NCBI RefSeq assembly: GCF_014842925.1
Contig: NZ_JACYXJ010000002.1
Span: 496,001-560,000 of the forward strand
Length of the DNA stretch: 64,000 bases
Direction of reading: 5' to 3'
From: Roseibium polysiphoniae
GTDB taxonomy: Bacteria > Pseudomonadota > Alphaproteobacteria > Rhizobiales > Stappiaceae
Part shown: positions 1-8,934 of the stretch, piece after piece
Numbering within the stretch: the first letter of the stretch is position 1
Layout: the number at the start of each line of letters is the position of its first letter
Program-made: the position numbers and the translations under genes
Notes under the pieces: generated by a model
Told to the model about the DNA's origin: nothing
What the model saw: the letters and a program-made list of their open reading frames with translations, nothing else
The model's database searches: none

Positions 1-812
1 GCGATGGAGTAACGCTCCTTGCCGCCCGTGTTGACCACCCGGTGAGGTGTCGAAACGTAGATGTCATTGGTCCACCGCATCAGGCAATCGCCGATGTTGC
101 AGACGAATGCGCCCTCGATGGTCGGGGCTTTCAGCCAGATGCCATCGCGGCGCTGGACCTCGAGGCCGCCAACGGCGTCGGGCAGGAGGATGGTGATGTT
201 GCCGTAGTCGGTGTGCGTACCGGCGCCGATCTGCCCGGCATCCGCATCATCAGGCTGTGGCGGATAATGCAGCAGACGAAGCGTCGCCAAGGGAGCGTCG
301 AGTTTGTCTTCGAAGAAGGTCTGCTCGACGCCAAGGTCAAGCGCGATGGCCTTGTGCAGAGTGCGGCCAAGATCCCAGATCGCGTTGAAATAGCTTAGAA
401 CCGTGTCCTTCCAACCGGGCAGCTTCGGCCAGAGATTGACGGCCCGAAAGGGCTCGCCGGCCAGGATGCGGGGGTCATCGGCGCTCAGATCGAGGCCGAT
501 GTTATAGGCTTCTTTCAGGTCCGAGGGCTTCGTTGGATCAAGGTTTTCGCCCTTCATCGGCACGTAGCCACGATTGGTCTTGAAGAAGTTCCGGCTCAAG
601 GCGGCTTTGGCATCTGCCGGCTGAGCGAAAAGCGTATGGGCGGCTGAGAAGGTCGCGTCGATCAGTTCGGCCTCGATGCCGTGGTTGCGGACGTAGAAAA
701 AACCGGTTTCCCGCGCGGCCTTTCCCAGTGCGCTTGCAACTTGTTGCGAGCCCTCCGGTGTGCCGGCAAAAGCCGGTGCCAAATCAATCACTGGGAGCTC
801 AAGTTCGCTCAT
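1..812 (-). CDS. 2-oxoglutarate/Fe(II)-dependent oxygenase, isopenicillin N synthase-like (C-terminus outside window)
   Basis: About 270 residues of a non-heme iron oxygenase are present; the rest runs off the left edge. The ATG at 812 begins MSELELPVIDLAPAF, the usual opening of the isopenicillin N synthase-like superfamily. The iron-binding HxD is visible as THTDYGN and the distal histidine in TPHRVVN, followed by the RYS stretch that normally binds the 2-oxoglutarate carboxylate. Such enzymes hydroxylate, desaturate or cleave small molecules using O2. It lies 33 bases downstream of the allophanate hydrolase on the same strand and is probably last or near last in that operon. An oxidative step releasing a urea- or guanidine-like fragment would fit allophanate hydrolase, but that is inference. 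The substrate is unknown. Confidence 0.88.
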   Translation of the reverse strand, partial: MSELELPVIDLAPAFAGTPEGSQQVASALGKAARETGFFYVRNHGIEAELIDATFSAAHTLFAQPADAKAALSRNFFKTNRGYVPMKGENLDPTKPSDLKEAYNIGLDLSADDPRILAGEPFRAVNLWPKLPGWKDTVLSYFNAIWDLGRTLHKAIALDLGVEQTFFEDKLDAPLATLRLLHYPPQPDDADAGQIGAGTHTDYGNITILLPDAVGGLEVQRRDGIWLKAPTIEGAFVCNIGDCLMRWTNDIYVSTPHRVVNTGGKERYSI

Positions 813-845
813 TGTTTTCCGTTCTGCCTTTTGACCCGGAGCGGT

Positions 846-2669
846 CTATTCCGCTGCTGCAACGGGTTGTTTTTGTCCAAGCGTACCGATGTAGGTGCGC
901 CAGCTCTTCAGGTGCGTGATGTTCTCGGCCCCATCGGTTCCGGCGGCTTCGCAAATGAAGCCCTGAACCGATCGACCATCGGCCAGTTCGACTGTTCCAA
1001 GTCCAAGTGGCCCAGGAATGCTTGCAAGAAAACTGCCAACCTGGCTCAGGGGGAGCGCCCAGATTTCCAGGTCTATTTCTCCGCCCGACCCGTCTTTGCT
1101 GCGTACGAGGCCAGGCCTCTTGGGCGGACCGCCCGCCAGCGCGTAGAATGAATAGGCTTCGCTGGTGGCGGCCGTTTCGAGAAAGCGTGCGCCACGGGAG
1201 GTGAGCTCATGATTGAGCGCCATGCCCGACATGTGGGCGCCGCAGACGGCAAGAGCGAGCTCGCCTGCCGTTGCCCCGGGCACGAGATCTGTTGATTTGG
1301 GCAAGGCCCAGCCAGTCGCGCCGAGCGTGTGGGGCGCAGCTTGCTCTAGCCTTGATCCGAGGGCGGCGAGGAAGCCGTCGCGCCCTGCGGCTGCAAGCAA
1401 TGTCACGTTGGCGGGGCGGCCGTCTGAGCGTGGCGCGACCGGAACGGCCAGGCCGCACATGTCGAGCAGATTGACGAAGTTGGTATATGTGCCGTTTCGC
1501 GAATTGGGGCCAATGGGATCTGCGTCCAGGTCGGCGACGGAATAGAAGGTCGGCATGGTCGGCACGCACAGCAGATCGACCGATTGCATCACCGGTTCTG
1601 TCTTGCGGGCCAGTTCCTTCAGCCGGTAGATCCCGCGGAAAGCGTCGGTTGCTGACAGTTTCAACGCGGCACCCACCACCTGCCGCGTCACCGGATGGAC
1701 GACCTCCGGCGTGTTGCGCATCAGGTCCTCGAGAACCGTGTGACGCTCAGCAACCCAGGCGCCTTCGTAGAGCATGAGGGCGACGTCATAAAAGGGCGTG
1801 AAGTCGACTTCGATGATGTCGGCGCCGTCATCTTTCAAAAGCGCAATCGTAGCGGCAAAGGATTGCGCCTGCGCCTCGTCTCCAAAGAACTCGATCGACG
1901 CAGCATCCGGGATGCCAATGCGCAACTTTGGCGGGACAGCAGAGAGGGGGGGAGCAGCTATTGCGCGCGAATAGGCATCCGCAGCGTCAAAGCCGGCAGC
2001 TGCCTGGTATGCCGCGTATGCGTCTTCGACCGTCAGGGCGAAGATGGAAATGGTGTCGAGGCTGCGGCACGCTGGCACGACGCCGCTTGCTGAGAGTGCG
2101 CCAAGGGTTGGCTTGAGACCGACGATATTGTTGAGGGCTGCCGGCACGCGGCCGGAACCGGCGGTGTCCGTGCCGAGCGAAAAGCTGACAATGCCGTGGC
2201 CGACAGCGACAGCTGAGCCTGATGAGGAACCGCCTGGAACCATGGCCGGGTCGACCGCATTCTTTGGCGGCTGGTAGGGGGACCTCACGCCAACAAGCCC
2301 GGTCGCAAACTGATCGAGATTTGTCTTGCCGATCAAAAGCGCTCCGGCAGCTTTCAGCTTGGCAACAACAAAGGCGTCCGTTTCGGCGAGGAATTGGTAA
2401 GCCGGACAGCCAGCGGTCGTCGGTTTTCCGGCCGCGTCGATGTTGTCCTTGATCACGAAGGGAATTCCCCAGAGCGGCCTGGCCGGATCAAACGAACCCA
2501 GCGCAGCGGATTCTTCGAGGAGTTCCGCCTTGTCGATCAGGTGAATGAAGATGCCCGGGTCGGAGACTTCCTCTATCCGGCGATAGACCTCTTCAACGAC
2601 ATCGCTCGCCGGCAACCCGTCCCGATAGGCGGTGTGCAGTGACGTGAGAGTGAAGGGAAGGTCAAACAT
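846..2669 (-). CDS. atzF: Allophanate hydrolase (amidase-signature family)
   Basis: 607 residues, matching AtzF-type allophanate hydrolases: an N-terminal amidase-signature domain (about 1-440) and the C-terminal extension (about 450-600) that plain amidases lack. The Lys-cisSer-Ser triad is visible as K74 (PFVIKDNID), S148 (PGGSSSGSAVAVG) and S172 (GTDTAGSGRVP). The family hydrolyses allophanate to ammonia and CO2, and is usually fed by urea or guanidine carboxylase or by biuret/cyanurate degradation. No biotin-dependent carboxylase or biuret hydrolase is in the window, so the allophanate source is unclear. It sits 29 bases downstream of a peptide-type importer ATPase and just upstream of a 2OG oxygenase, suggesting uptake and breakdown of a ureido compound. 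Confidence 0.92.
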   Translation of the reverse strand: MFDLPFTLTSLHTAYRDGLPASDVVEEVYRRIEEVSDPGIFIHLIDKAELLEESAALGSFDPARPLWGIPFVIKDNIDAAGKPTTAGCPAYQFLAETDAFVVAKLKAAGALLIGKTNLDQFATGLVGVRSPYQPPKNAVDPAMVPGGSSSGSAVAVGHGIVSFSLGTDTAGSGRVPAALNNIVGLKPTLGALSASGVVPACRSLDTISIFALTVEDAYAAYQAAAGFDAADAYSRAIAAPPLSAVPPKLRIGIPDAASIEFFGDEAQAQSFAATIALLKDDGADIIEVDFTPFYDVALMLYEGAWVAERHTVLEDLMRNTPEVVHPVTRQVVGAALKLSATDAFRGIYRLKELARKTEPVMQSVDLLCVPTMPTFYSVADLDADPIGPNSRNGTYTNFVNLLDMCGLAVPVAPRSDGRPANVTLLAAAGRDGFLAALGSRLEQAAPHTLGATGWALPKSTDLVPGATAGELALAVCGAHMSGMALNHELTSRGARFLETAATSEAYSFYALAGGPPKRPGLVRSKDGSGGEIDLEIWALPLSQVGSFLASIPGPLGLGTVELADGRSVQGFICEAAGTDGAENITHLKSWRTYIGTLGQKQPVAAAE

Positions 2670-2698
2670 CGAAATACCTCAACATTTTCTTGTTGTTG

Positions 2699-4348
2699 TC
2701 AGGCCGCCGAAAAGGTCGGTCTCGTCAAAGTCGGGGGCTTTGGGGCTGCTGATAGCAACGCACGGGTATAAGGGTGAGAAGGCGTGTCCATGACCTGAGC
2801 CGTAGGCCCTTGCTCGATGATCTCGCCGTCCTTCATCACGACCACATGGTCACACAGCAGTCGAACGACATGCAGATCATGGCTGACGAAGAGATAGCTG
2901 ACGCCGAGCTTGGCGCGCAGGTCGACAAGAAGGTTCAGAACGACCGCCTGGATGGAGACATCCAAAGCGGCTGTTGGCTCATCAAGCACCAGAAACTCGG
3001 GATTGAGAGCGATCGCGCGGGCAATCCCGACACGTGCCTTTTGGCCCCCGGAGAGCTGGTGCGGAAACCGGTCGAGCAAGGGCTGCGGAAGTCCGACAAG
3101 GTCTGACAATTCCGCAACGCGTGCGCGCCTTTGTGTACGGTCCATCTTGGCCAGACGTGCGAGAGGCTCGCTTATGGATTGCCGCGCGGTATGGCGCGGG
3201 TTGAAGCTATCGGTCGCATCCTGAAAAACCATCTGGATCGACGCGCGGCGCGGATCGCGGGCAAAGGACTGTGCCGGGGTTTGCGCAAGATCCTCACCGT
3301 TGAAGCGAATGACGCCGCTTGTCGGATCGTCCAGACGCACAAGCATTGAGGATGTCGTCGACTTGCCACAGCCGGATTCCCCCACGAGGCCGACGCTTTG
3401 CCCCTTTTGAACATCGAATGAGATGCCCTTGACCGCGTGCACCGGACCGAACTTGCCCTGATAGGTCTTTACAAGATCGCGGACTTCCAGAAGCGGCGTG
3501 CCTGAGGGATGAAACTGCGGCATTGGCGTGCGTTTGCTCTTGGGCAGGAGCGAGCGCACTTCAGCTCCCGCACGTGGCGTCGCGTCCACGAGCTTTCGGG
3601 TGTAGGCGTGCTTGGGGGCGACAAAAAGCTGCTCAGGCGCACCTTCTTCAACGACTTCTCCGTCTTTCATGACAACGATCCGGTCGCAGTATTGAGCCCC
3701 CAGACCCAGATCATGGGTGATGACCAATGCGCTCATGCCGCGTTCTGCGATCAACTCGCTGATGAGGTCCATCACCGCTTTTTGGGTGGTGATATCAAGG
3801 CCCGTCGTCGGCTCGTCCGCGATAAGCAGTTTCGGGTCGCAGGCCAGGGCAATGGCAATGACGACGCGCTGGCACATGCCACCGGACAGCTCAAAGGGAT
3901 AGGCGTGATAGCGCGCTTCGGCGTCATGAATGCGGACGGCTTCCAGTGCTTTGATTGCCTCCGCCCTGGCCGTGAAACGGGTTGCCTTGGCATGGCGGCG
4001 CAAGACGTCCTCGATCTGGTGGCCGACCTTGCGGATCGGGTTGAGAGCTGCGCGCGGGTTTTGAAAGATCATCGAGATCTCGCGGCCACGAAGGTCGCGC
4101 ATGGCGCTCTCCTTGGCGTTCTTGAGATCAAGCCCGCCGTAGGAAAGGGCGCCGCCGGTGATCGAACCACCTTTGTCCAGCAAATGCATCAGAGCGTAGG
4201 AGGTGACTGATTTGCCGGAGCCGGACTCGCCGACAATTCCCAGAATTTCGCCCTTGTCGACGTTGAGCGAGACACCGCGAACGGCTTGAACCTCGCCTCG
4301 TCGGGTCTGAAAGGAGACCTTGAGCTTTTCGATGGAAAGCAGGCTCAT
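2699..4348 (-). CDS. Peptide/nickel-type ABC transporter, fused DppD-DppF ATPase
   Basis: 549 residues from the ATG at 4348 (MSLLSIEKLKVSF). A longer frame reaches 4567, but that part overlaps the upstream permease and reads as low-complexity out-of-frame sequence. Two nucleotide-binding domains are present, each with a Walker [17 protein letters not shown], an ABC signature (LSGGMCQR, LSGGQKAR) and a Walker B aspartate-glutamate. Separate DppD and DppF subunits are fused into one polypeptide, as is common in alphaproteobacteria. It energises the importer formed with the two permeases upstream. The start overlaps the permease stop by 4 bases, indicating translational coupling. Substrate inferred from neighbours only: something yielding allophanate. 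Confidence 0.92.
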   Translation of the reverse strand: MSLLSIEKLKVSFQTRRGEVQAVRGVSLNVDKGEILGIVGESGSGKSVTSYALMHLLDKGGSITGGALSYGGLDLKNAKESAMRDLRGREISMIFQNPRAALNPIRKVGHQIEDVLRRHAKATRFTARAEAIKALEAVRIHDAEARYHAYPFELSGGMCQRVVIAIALACDPKLLIADEPTTGLDITTQKAVMDLISELIAERGMSALVITHDLGLGAQYCDRIVVMKDGEVVEEGAPEQLFVAPKHAYTRKLVDATPRAGAEVRSLLPKSKRTPMPQFHPSGTPLLEVRDLVKTYQGKFGPVHAVKGISFDVQKGQSVGLVGESGCGKSTTSSMLVRLDDPTSGVIRFNGEDLAQTPAQSFARDPRRASIQMVFQDATDSFNPRHTARQSISEPLARLAKMDRTQRRARVAELSDLVGLPQPLLDRFPHQLSGGQKARVGIARAIALNPEFLVLDEPTAALDVSIQAVVLNLLVDLRAKLGVSYLFVSHDLHVVRLLCDHVVVMKDGEIIEQGPTAQVMDTPSHPYTRALLSAAPKPPTLTRPTFSAA

Positions 4349-5229
4349 GTGCGCTGCCGGGGGTCGACCATGTCGCGCAACCCGTCTCCCAGAAGATTGA
4401 AAGTGAACACCGCGAACATCAGGGCAAAGCCGGGGAAAAAGGCCAGCCACCATTCGCCGGATACGATGAAGTTTGCACCCTCGGCCACCATGATGCCCCA
4501 TTCCGCGGTCGGCGGACGGACGCCCATGCCGATGAAGCTGAGACCGGCCGCGTTCAAGATCGCCCAACCCAGGTTGAGTGAGACCTGAACCATCATCGGC
4601 GGCAGTGCGTTCGGATAGATATGAAGGGCAAGGACGCGAAGGTCGGAATTGCCGGACAGCTTTGCTGCGAGCGCAAACCCGGAATCGCGCCGGATGTTGA
4701 CTTCTGCCCGGACGAGACGGGCGTAGAAGGGAATGTTGATGACGGCCGTGGCGTAAACGATGTTTTCCACCGTGTTGCCCAGAGCTGCGACGATGCCCAT
4801 GGCCAGCACGAACAGCGGAAAGGCCATGATCGTGTCAAACAGGCGGTTGAGCACAGCATCGAGCCAGCCGCCCCAATAGCCGGCAATAGCTCCCAGAACC
4901 GAGCCGATGACGAAAGACAGGGCGACGGCGGCGATCGAAATCGCCAGATCCAGCCGCGTGGCAACGATGACCCGGCTGAAGACATCCCGGCCGAGGTTGT
5001 CGGTGCCAAAGAGATGGTCCCACGAGGGTGGCTGGAGTGCCCGCGATGCGTTTGAGGCGAGCGGATCATAGGCAACGAGCGAGGGACCGAAGAGTGCCGC
5101 CACGATGAGCACCAGGAACATCGCGAAGGCGAGCAGGGTGACCGGATTGGACCGCAGCACATAGACCATATGCGCCAGTGGGCCGTCGGTTGTTGTTTGC
5201 GGACTGAGGTCTTGGGCGCTGTCGGTCAT
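4345..5229 (-). CDS. Peptide-type ABC transporter permease, DppC-like
   Basis: 294 residues from the ATG at 5229 (MTDSAQDLSPQ), which overlaps the upstream permease stop by 4 bases. The upstream extension to 5667 is antisense-like and rejected. It has a cytoplasmic N-terminus, a first membrane segment (VTLLAFAMFLVLIVAALFG), the DppC-typical periplasmic motif HLFGTDNLGRDVFSR, and several further helices. The EAA-loop region runs around AAKLSGNSDLRVLALHIYPN. It should form the heterodimeric channel with the 5226-6254 permease. Confidence 0.92.
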   Translation of the reverse strand: MTDSAQDLSPQTTTDGPLAHMVYVLRSNPVTLLAFAMFLVLIVAALFGPSLVAYDPLASNASRALQPPSWDHLFGTDNLGRDVFSRVIVATRLDLAISIAAVALSFVIGSVLGAIAGYWGGWLDAVLNRLFDTIMAFPLFVLAMGIVAALGNTVENIVYATAVINIPFYARLVRAEVNIRRDSGFALAAKLSGNSDLRVLALHIYPNALPPMMVQVSLNLGWAILNAAGLSFIGMGVRPPTAEWGIMVAEGANFIVSGEWWLAFFPGFALMFAVFTFNLLGDGLRDMVDPRQRT

Positions 5230-6254
5230 TTGGTCTGAAATCCGATGCGCGGGTCGATCATGGTGTAGGTGAGATCGATGACGAGGTTGAGCGCCACGAA
5301 CAGCAAGGCCATGGCAAGAACAAAGCCCTGCACGGCAGCATAGTCGGACACGACAAGCGCTTCGACCGCGTAGGAACCGATGCCTGGCCAGGCGAAGACC
5401 TTTTCGACCAGCACATTGGCGCCAAGTGTGAAGGAGAAGACCATTCCGAGCGTTGTCACGACCGGCAAGAGCGCGTTGCGGAAGGCATAGGTGGACAGCA
5501 CCTTTTCTTCCGTGAGGCCAGCGGCGCGCGCCGTGCGGACATAGTCGGAAGAGAGCGCGCTGAGCATGGCAGCACGGGTCATTCGGGCCAGCGGGGCGAG
5601 GGTGAAAAGTGCCAGCGTGATCGCGGGAAGGACCAGCTGCTTGAGCGAACCTGTCCAGGTTTCCCAATCGCCGGCGATGGCCGCATCAATCAGATAGAAT
5701 CCGGTCACCTGATCTGGCTCGATGTAGACGAAATCGAGCCGGCCAAGCGGTGAGGGCGCTATTCCAAGCAGATAGTAGAAGACGTAGATCAGCACGACAC
5801 CGGTGAAGAAGGTAGGAAGTGAGACGCCTGCGGTGACGAGAACGCGGCACAGATGATCGACGGCCGATCCTGGGCGGGTGGCTGCGAGAATCCCCAGAGG
5901 AATGGCGATCGAACAGGACAGGACGAGCGAGATCAGGGTCAGTTCGAGCGATGCGGGAAGCCGGGTCGCCAGGTCCGAAGCAACGGACTGTCCGGTTGAG
6001 ATGGACTGACCCAGATCGCCGGACGCCAGATCCGTCAGATAGATCCAGAACTGTGCGGGCAGGGATTTGTCCAGTCCGAGGGCACTACGGACTTCGGCAA
6101 TCGATGCCTCATCCGCAGCCGCGCCTGCAAAATAAACTGCCGGGTCGCCTGGCAGTGCCCGGGTCAGGATGAAACTGACCACGATGACACCAAAGATGAC
6201 AGGTAAGGCCTGGGCGACCCTGAGCCCGATGGTCAAAAGGCGATCCGGCAGCAT
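5226..6254 (-). CDS. Peptide-type ABC transporter permease, DppB-like
   Basis: 342 residues, normal for DppB/OppB. The N-terminal helix is followed by the family motif TRALPGDPAVYF and the LGLDKSLPAQFWIYL stretch before the first periplasmic loop. The C-terminal EAA loop reads VRTARAAGLTEEKVLSTYAFRNALLPV, split around the conserved glycine. It begins only 3 bases after the binding-protein gene stop and overlaps the next permease by 4 bases, so the importer genes form one transcript read right to left. Confidence 0.92.
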   Translation of the reverse strand: MLPDRLLTIGLRVAQALPVIFGVIVVSFILTRALPGDPAVYFAGAAADEASIAEVRSALGLDKSLPAQFWIYLTDLASGDLGQSISTGQSVASDLATRLPASLELTLISLVLSCSIAIPLGILAATRPGSAVDHLCRVLVTAGVSLPTFFTGVVLIYVFYYLLGIAPSPLGRLDFVYIEPDQVTGFYLIDAAIAGDWETWTGSLKQLVLPAITLALFTLAPLARMTRAAMLSALSSDYVRTARAAGLTEEKVLSTYAFRNALLPVVTTLGMVFSFTLGANVLVEKVFAWPGIGSYAVEALVVSDYAAVQGFVLAMALLFVALNLVIDLTYTMIDPRIGFQTK

Positions 6255-6257
6255 GTC

Positions 6258-7880
6258 TTATGCCTTTTTCAGGCCGCGGACGTCGAGCTGACGGTGGAAC
6301 CAGTACTCGTAGCCCGACACGTCATGGGTGCCCACATTGAGAGCCGGCTGCCACAGGGCGATACGAGGCACCTCATCCCAGACGATTTCGATCATGCGCT
6401 TGATCTTCGGGGCGTAGTCCGGGTCTTCCACGGACATGTGCAGGGTCTCTGCGGTCAGGGCCTCAATTTCCTCGTTGCGGTAGTTGGAGGAATTGAAGAG
6501 GTGGCCTTCCAGATACGCCCAGAAGAAGTAGTAGCACGGGTAGTTCAGCCAGCCGCCGAAGGTCTCAAGATGAAGCGGCAGCCGCTTTTCGACGAGAGAC
6601 GCCGTGCGCCAATTGGCGCCGGGAACCTTTTCGATGGTTGCGGTGATGCCGATCTTGGCAAGGTTTTCCTGAATGAGCAGCGCAGTCGGCTCCATCCAGT
6701 CGGCCTGGCTCTGCGAGATCGACAAAGGCACTTCGAAGCCGTCGCCGTAGCCTGCTTCTTCCAGGAGCGCCTTGGCCTTCTCGAGATCTGTCGAATAAGG
6801 GAACTTCTGAGGCCAGGAAATGTCGGTCGGTGTGGCGTTTTCGCCGCCCCACATGGGGGCACCTCTACCATAGGCTGCGGTCTGGAAAACCTCATCATAT
6901 GGGACGGCGAAAGCGATGGCCTGGCGGACGCGTTTGTCCTTGAACGGTTCGAACGCCAGGTTTGGACACAGGCAGTAGATCGAGTTCTCGATCGGCGTGG
7001 TCGCGACGGTGATGCCGTCGAGATCGGACAATTCCTTCGCGTCCTTGTTGGGCATGTTGAAGGACATGTTCACATCGCCGCGCTCCAGAAGGGCGCGCCG
7101 GGTGGCCGGGCTTGGAACTTCCCGCAGGACCACGCGCTTGACGGCCGGCAAAGGACCTGAGGTCCAGTCGTCGTTGCGCTCGTAAACAAGCTGCTCACCG
7201 GGTTTCCAGGCTGCAACCTTGAAGGCACCGGAACCGGCCGGCGTCTTGTGCAGATATTCCATCGCCCAGGGGTCTTCCTCGGTCGCATTTGCAAGGGCAA
7301 CCTTGGAGTTGATGATCATCGGAACCGGGACCGCGAGATCAGGCAGTGTCAGCTTGGACTTGCGCAGAAGGTTGATCTTGAAGGTCAGGTCGTCAACGGC
7401 TTCGAACTGTTCCGGTTTTTCAAGGGAGCCGGCTTTCATCTGGACCGTCGGGAAGCCGCCGACGCTGACGGCGCGGTCAAAGGACCACTTCACGTCTGCG
7501 GCGGTGATCGGCGATCCATCCTGAAATTTGCCTTCCGGGCGCAGCTTGAACACGATTGCCATGCCGTCGTCGGCAAATTCCCAGCTCTCGGCAACTTCCG
7601 GCTCGATCACGGAATAATCGTAAGACAGGCTGCCGTCCGCGAGCGTCTTGGTGCCAAAGCTGACGAGCCGGTCATAGACATTGACCGCGACCTGATAGCT
7701 GGGGCGGTTGGTTCCCGTGCGATGGATGTCCAGGCTGTTGATTGTCTGGCCCGTGACGGCCACGACGACGTCGCCGCTTGCTGCAGAGGCGGGAAGAACC
7801 TTCAGGAACGGTAAGACAGATGCTCCAAGAGCCGTTGCACCAGCTCCCTTCAAGAAACTGCGTCGGGAAGTGTCGTTCAT
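6258..7880 (-). CDS. Peptide-type ABC transporter substrate-binding protein (solute-binding family 5)
   Basis: 540 residues from the ATG at 7880 (MNDTSRRSFLKGAG). The frame is open to 7934 and a second ATG lies at 7895, but 7880 places the twin-arginine motif SRRSFLKG near the N-terminus, with a hydrophobic h-region and an ASAASG cleavage zone. The mature protein has family 5 hallmarks such as VAESWEFADDGMAIVFKLRPEGKFQDG and VKWSFDRAV. It should be exported folded by the Tat system and deliver ligand to the permeases downstream. It is first in the allophanate-hydrolase operon and divergent from a LysR gene. Confidence 0.92.
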   Translation of the reverse strand: MNDTSRRSFLKGAGATALGASVLPFLKVLPASAASGDVVVAVTGQTINSLDIHRTGTNRPSYQVAVNVYDRLVSFGTKTLADGSLSYDYSVIEPEVAESWEFADDGMAIVFKLRPEGKFQDGSPITAADVKWSFDRAVSVGGFPTVQMKAGSLEKPEQFEAVDDLTFKINLLRKSKLTLPDLAVPVPMIINSKVALANATEEDPWAMEYLHKTPAGSGAFKVAAWKPGEQLVYERNDDWTSGPLPAVKRVVLREVPSPATRRALLERGDVNMSFNMPNKDAKELSDLDGITVATTPIENSIYCLCPNLAFEPFKDKRVRQAIAFAVPYDEVFQTAAYGRGAPMWGGENATPTDISWPQKFPYSTDLEKAKALLEEAGYGDGFEVPLSISQSQADWMEPTALLIQENLAKIGITATIEKVPGANWRTASLVEKRLPLHLETFGGWLNYPCYYFFWAYLEGHLFNSSNYRNEEIEALTAETLHMSVEDPDYAPKIKRMIEIVWDEVPRIALWQPALNVGTHDVSGYEYWFHRQLDVRGLKKA

Positions 7881-7944
7881 CGCGTCGGTCCTCATAGTGA
7901 TGAAGGAAGCCCTGCTTCCGATCTGTTGAGGCAACGATGCGCAG

Positions 7945-7971
7945 AATTAGTGAGTACTTCTATTGCTAATT
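7945..7971. promoter_or_regulatory. Possible LysR-type operator (AATTAG-N15-CTAATT)
   Basis: An inverted repeat AATTAG ... CTAATT lies between the divergent importer operon (start 7880) and the LysR gene (start 8022). Position and T-N-A-rich symmetry suit a LysR-type recognition site, but the spacer is longer than the classical T-N11-A box, so this is a weak assignment. Confidence 0.35.
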
Positions 7972-8021
7972 TTGCAGCTTTGCGCTTCTCTAAATGCAGC
8001 GCTCTCTCTAAGGTTCTGAAA

Positions 8022-8915
8022 ATGAAGCACCTTCAGACACTGCTGTTGATCGAAGCCGTCGCTCAAGCGGGCTCTATTCGAAAAGCGGCAGAAGACATGA
8101 ATATCACCTCTTCCGCCTTGAACCGGCGGATCCAGGGGTTCGAAGCCGAGTTCGGCGCACCGATCTTTGAGCGCCTTCCACGTGGCGTACGGCTTAATCC
8201 GGCAGGAGAACTGCTGATCCAGCACATTCGGGCGCAGTCTTCTGATCTGGAACGGGTGAGGGCGCAGGTTGCCGACCTTTCCGGTATTCGCCGGGGGCGC
8301 GTTTCGATTTCCTGCTCACAGGCCATTCAGCCCTATTTCATGCCGAGCAAGATCGCCGAGTACCGGCGTGAGCACCCAGGTGTCACCTTTTCGGTCAATG
8401 TGCGCGACAGGGATGCGGCGGAGATGGAGCTGCGCAACTACAACAGCGATCTTGCGCTTGTGTTCGAGCCGCGTCATCTGGCCGAATTCGATGTGATCAT
8501 GTCGATCACTCAGCCGGTCTATGCGGTGATGGAGCGGAACCACCCGTTGGCGGCGAAGGACGAACTTCGGCTCAGAGACTGTTTGGCGTATCCGCATGTG
8601 GTGCCGCCGCCCGCGATCGGCATTCGCTACCTTCTTGACTTAGCGGTCGGCCGCATGTCCCAGAAACTAGCGCCGACGATCGAGGCAGAGTCGTTCGAGT
8701 TCATGCGCCATTACGTCCAGAATGATCAGGCCATCGGTTTTCAGTTTCCCATCGGCCTGAATATCGGCCTCGACGACCGGCTTGCCTTCAAGCCTTTGTC
8801 CGTGCGCGATATTTCGCCGGGCAATCTGTCTCTGCTGCAGATGAAGGGTCGTACGCTGCCGGTGGCCTCGGCACGGTTCGCCAATCAGCTGGCGCTCGCA
8901 CTTGCCGACCTATAG
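8022..8915 (+). CDS. LysR-family transcriptional regulator
   Basis: 297 residues from the ATG at 8022 (MKHLQTLLLIEAVAQAGSI); upstream codons from 7926 do not resemble the family. The N-terminal winged helix-turn-helix reads AVAQAGSIRKAAEDMNITSSALNRRIQ, interrupted by the usual recognition-helix residues, followed by FEAEFGAPIFERLPRGV. A LysR substrate-binding domain follows from about residue 90, with the typical VISMEMR-like centre seen as VRDRDAAEMELRNYNSDLALV. It is divergent from the allophanate-hydrolase/importer operon and is its likely regulator; the inducer is unknown. Confidence 0.92.
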   Translation: MKHLQTLLLIEAVAQAGSIRKAAEDMNITSSALNRRIQGFEAEFGAPIFERLPRGVRLNPAGELLIQHIRAQSSDLERVRAQVADLSGIRRGRVSISCSQAIQPYFMPSKIAEYRREHPGVTFSVNVRDRDAAEMELRNYNSDLALVFEPRHLAEFDVIMSITQPVYAVMERNHPLAAKDELRLRDCLAYPHVVPPPAIGIRYLLDLAVGRMSQKLAPTIEAESFEFMRHYVQNDQAIGFQFPIGLNIGLDDRLAFKPLSVRDISPGNLSLLQMKGRTLPVASARFANQLALALADL

Positions 8916-8934
8916 TCGCCGCCAAGGCCGATAA

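Noticed and set aside
4349..4567. N-terminal extension of the first fused ATPase
   Set aside because: It overlaps the DppC-like gene and reads as Arg/Gly/His-rich out-of-frame sequence; MSLLSIEKLKVSF at 4348 is the normal family start.
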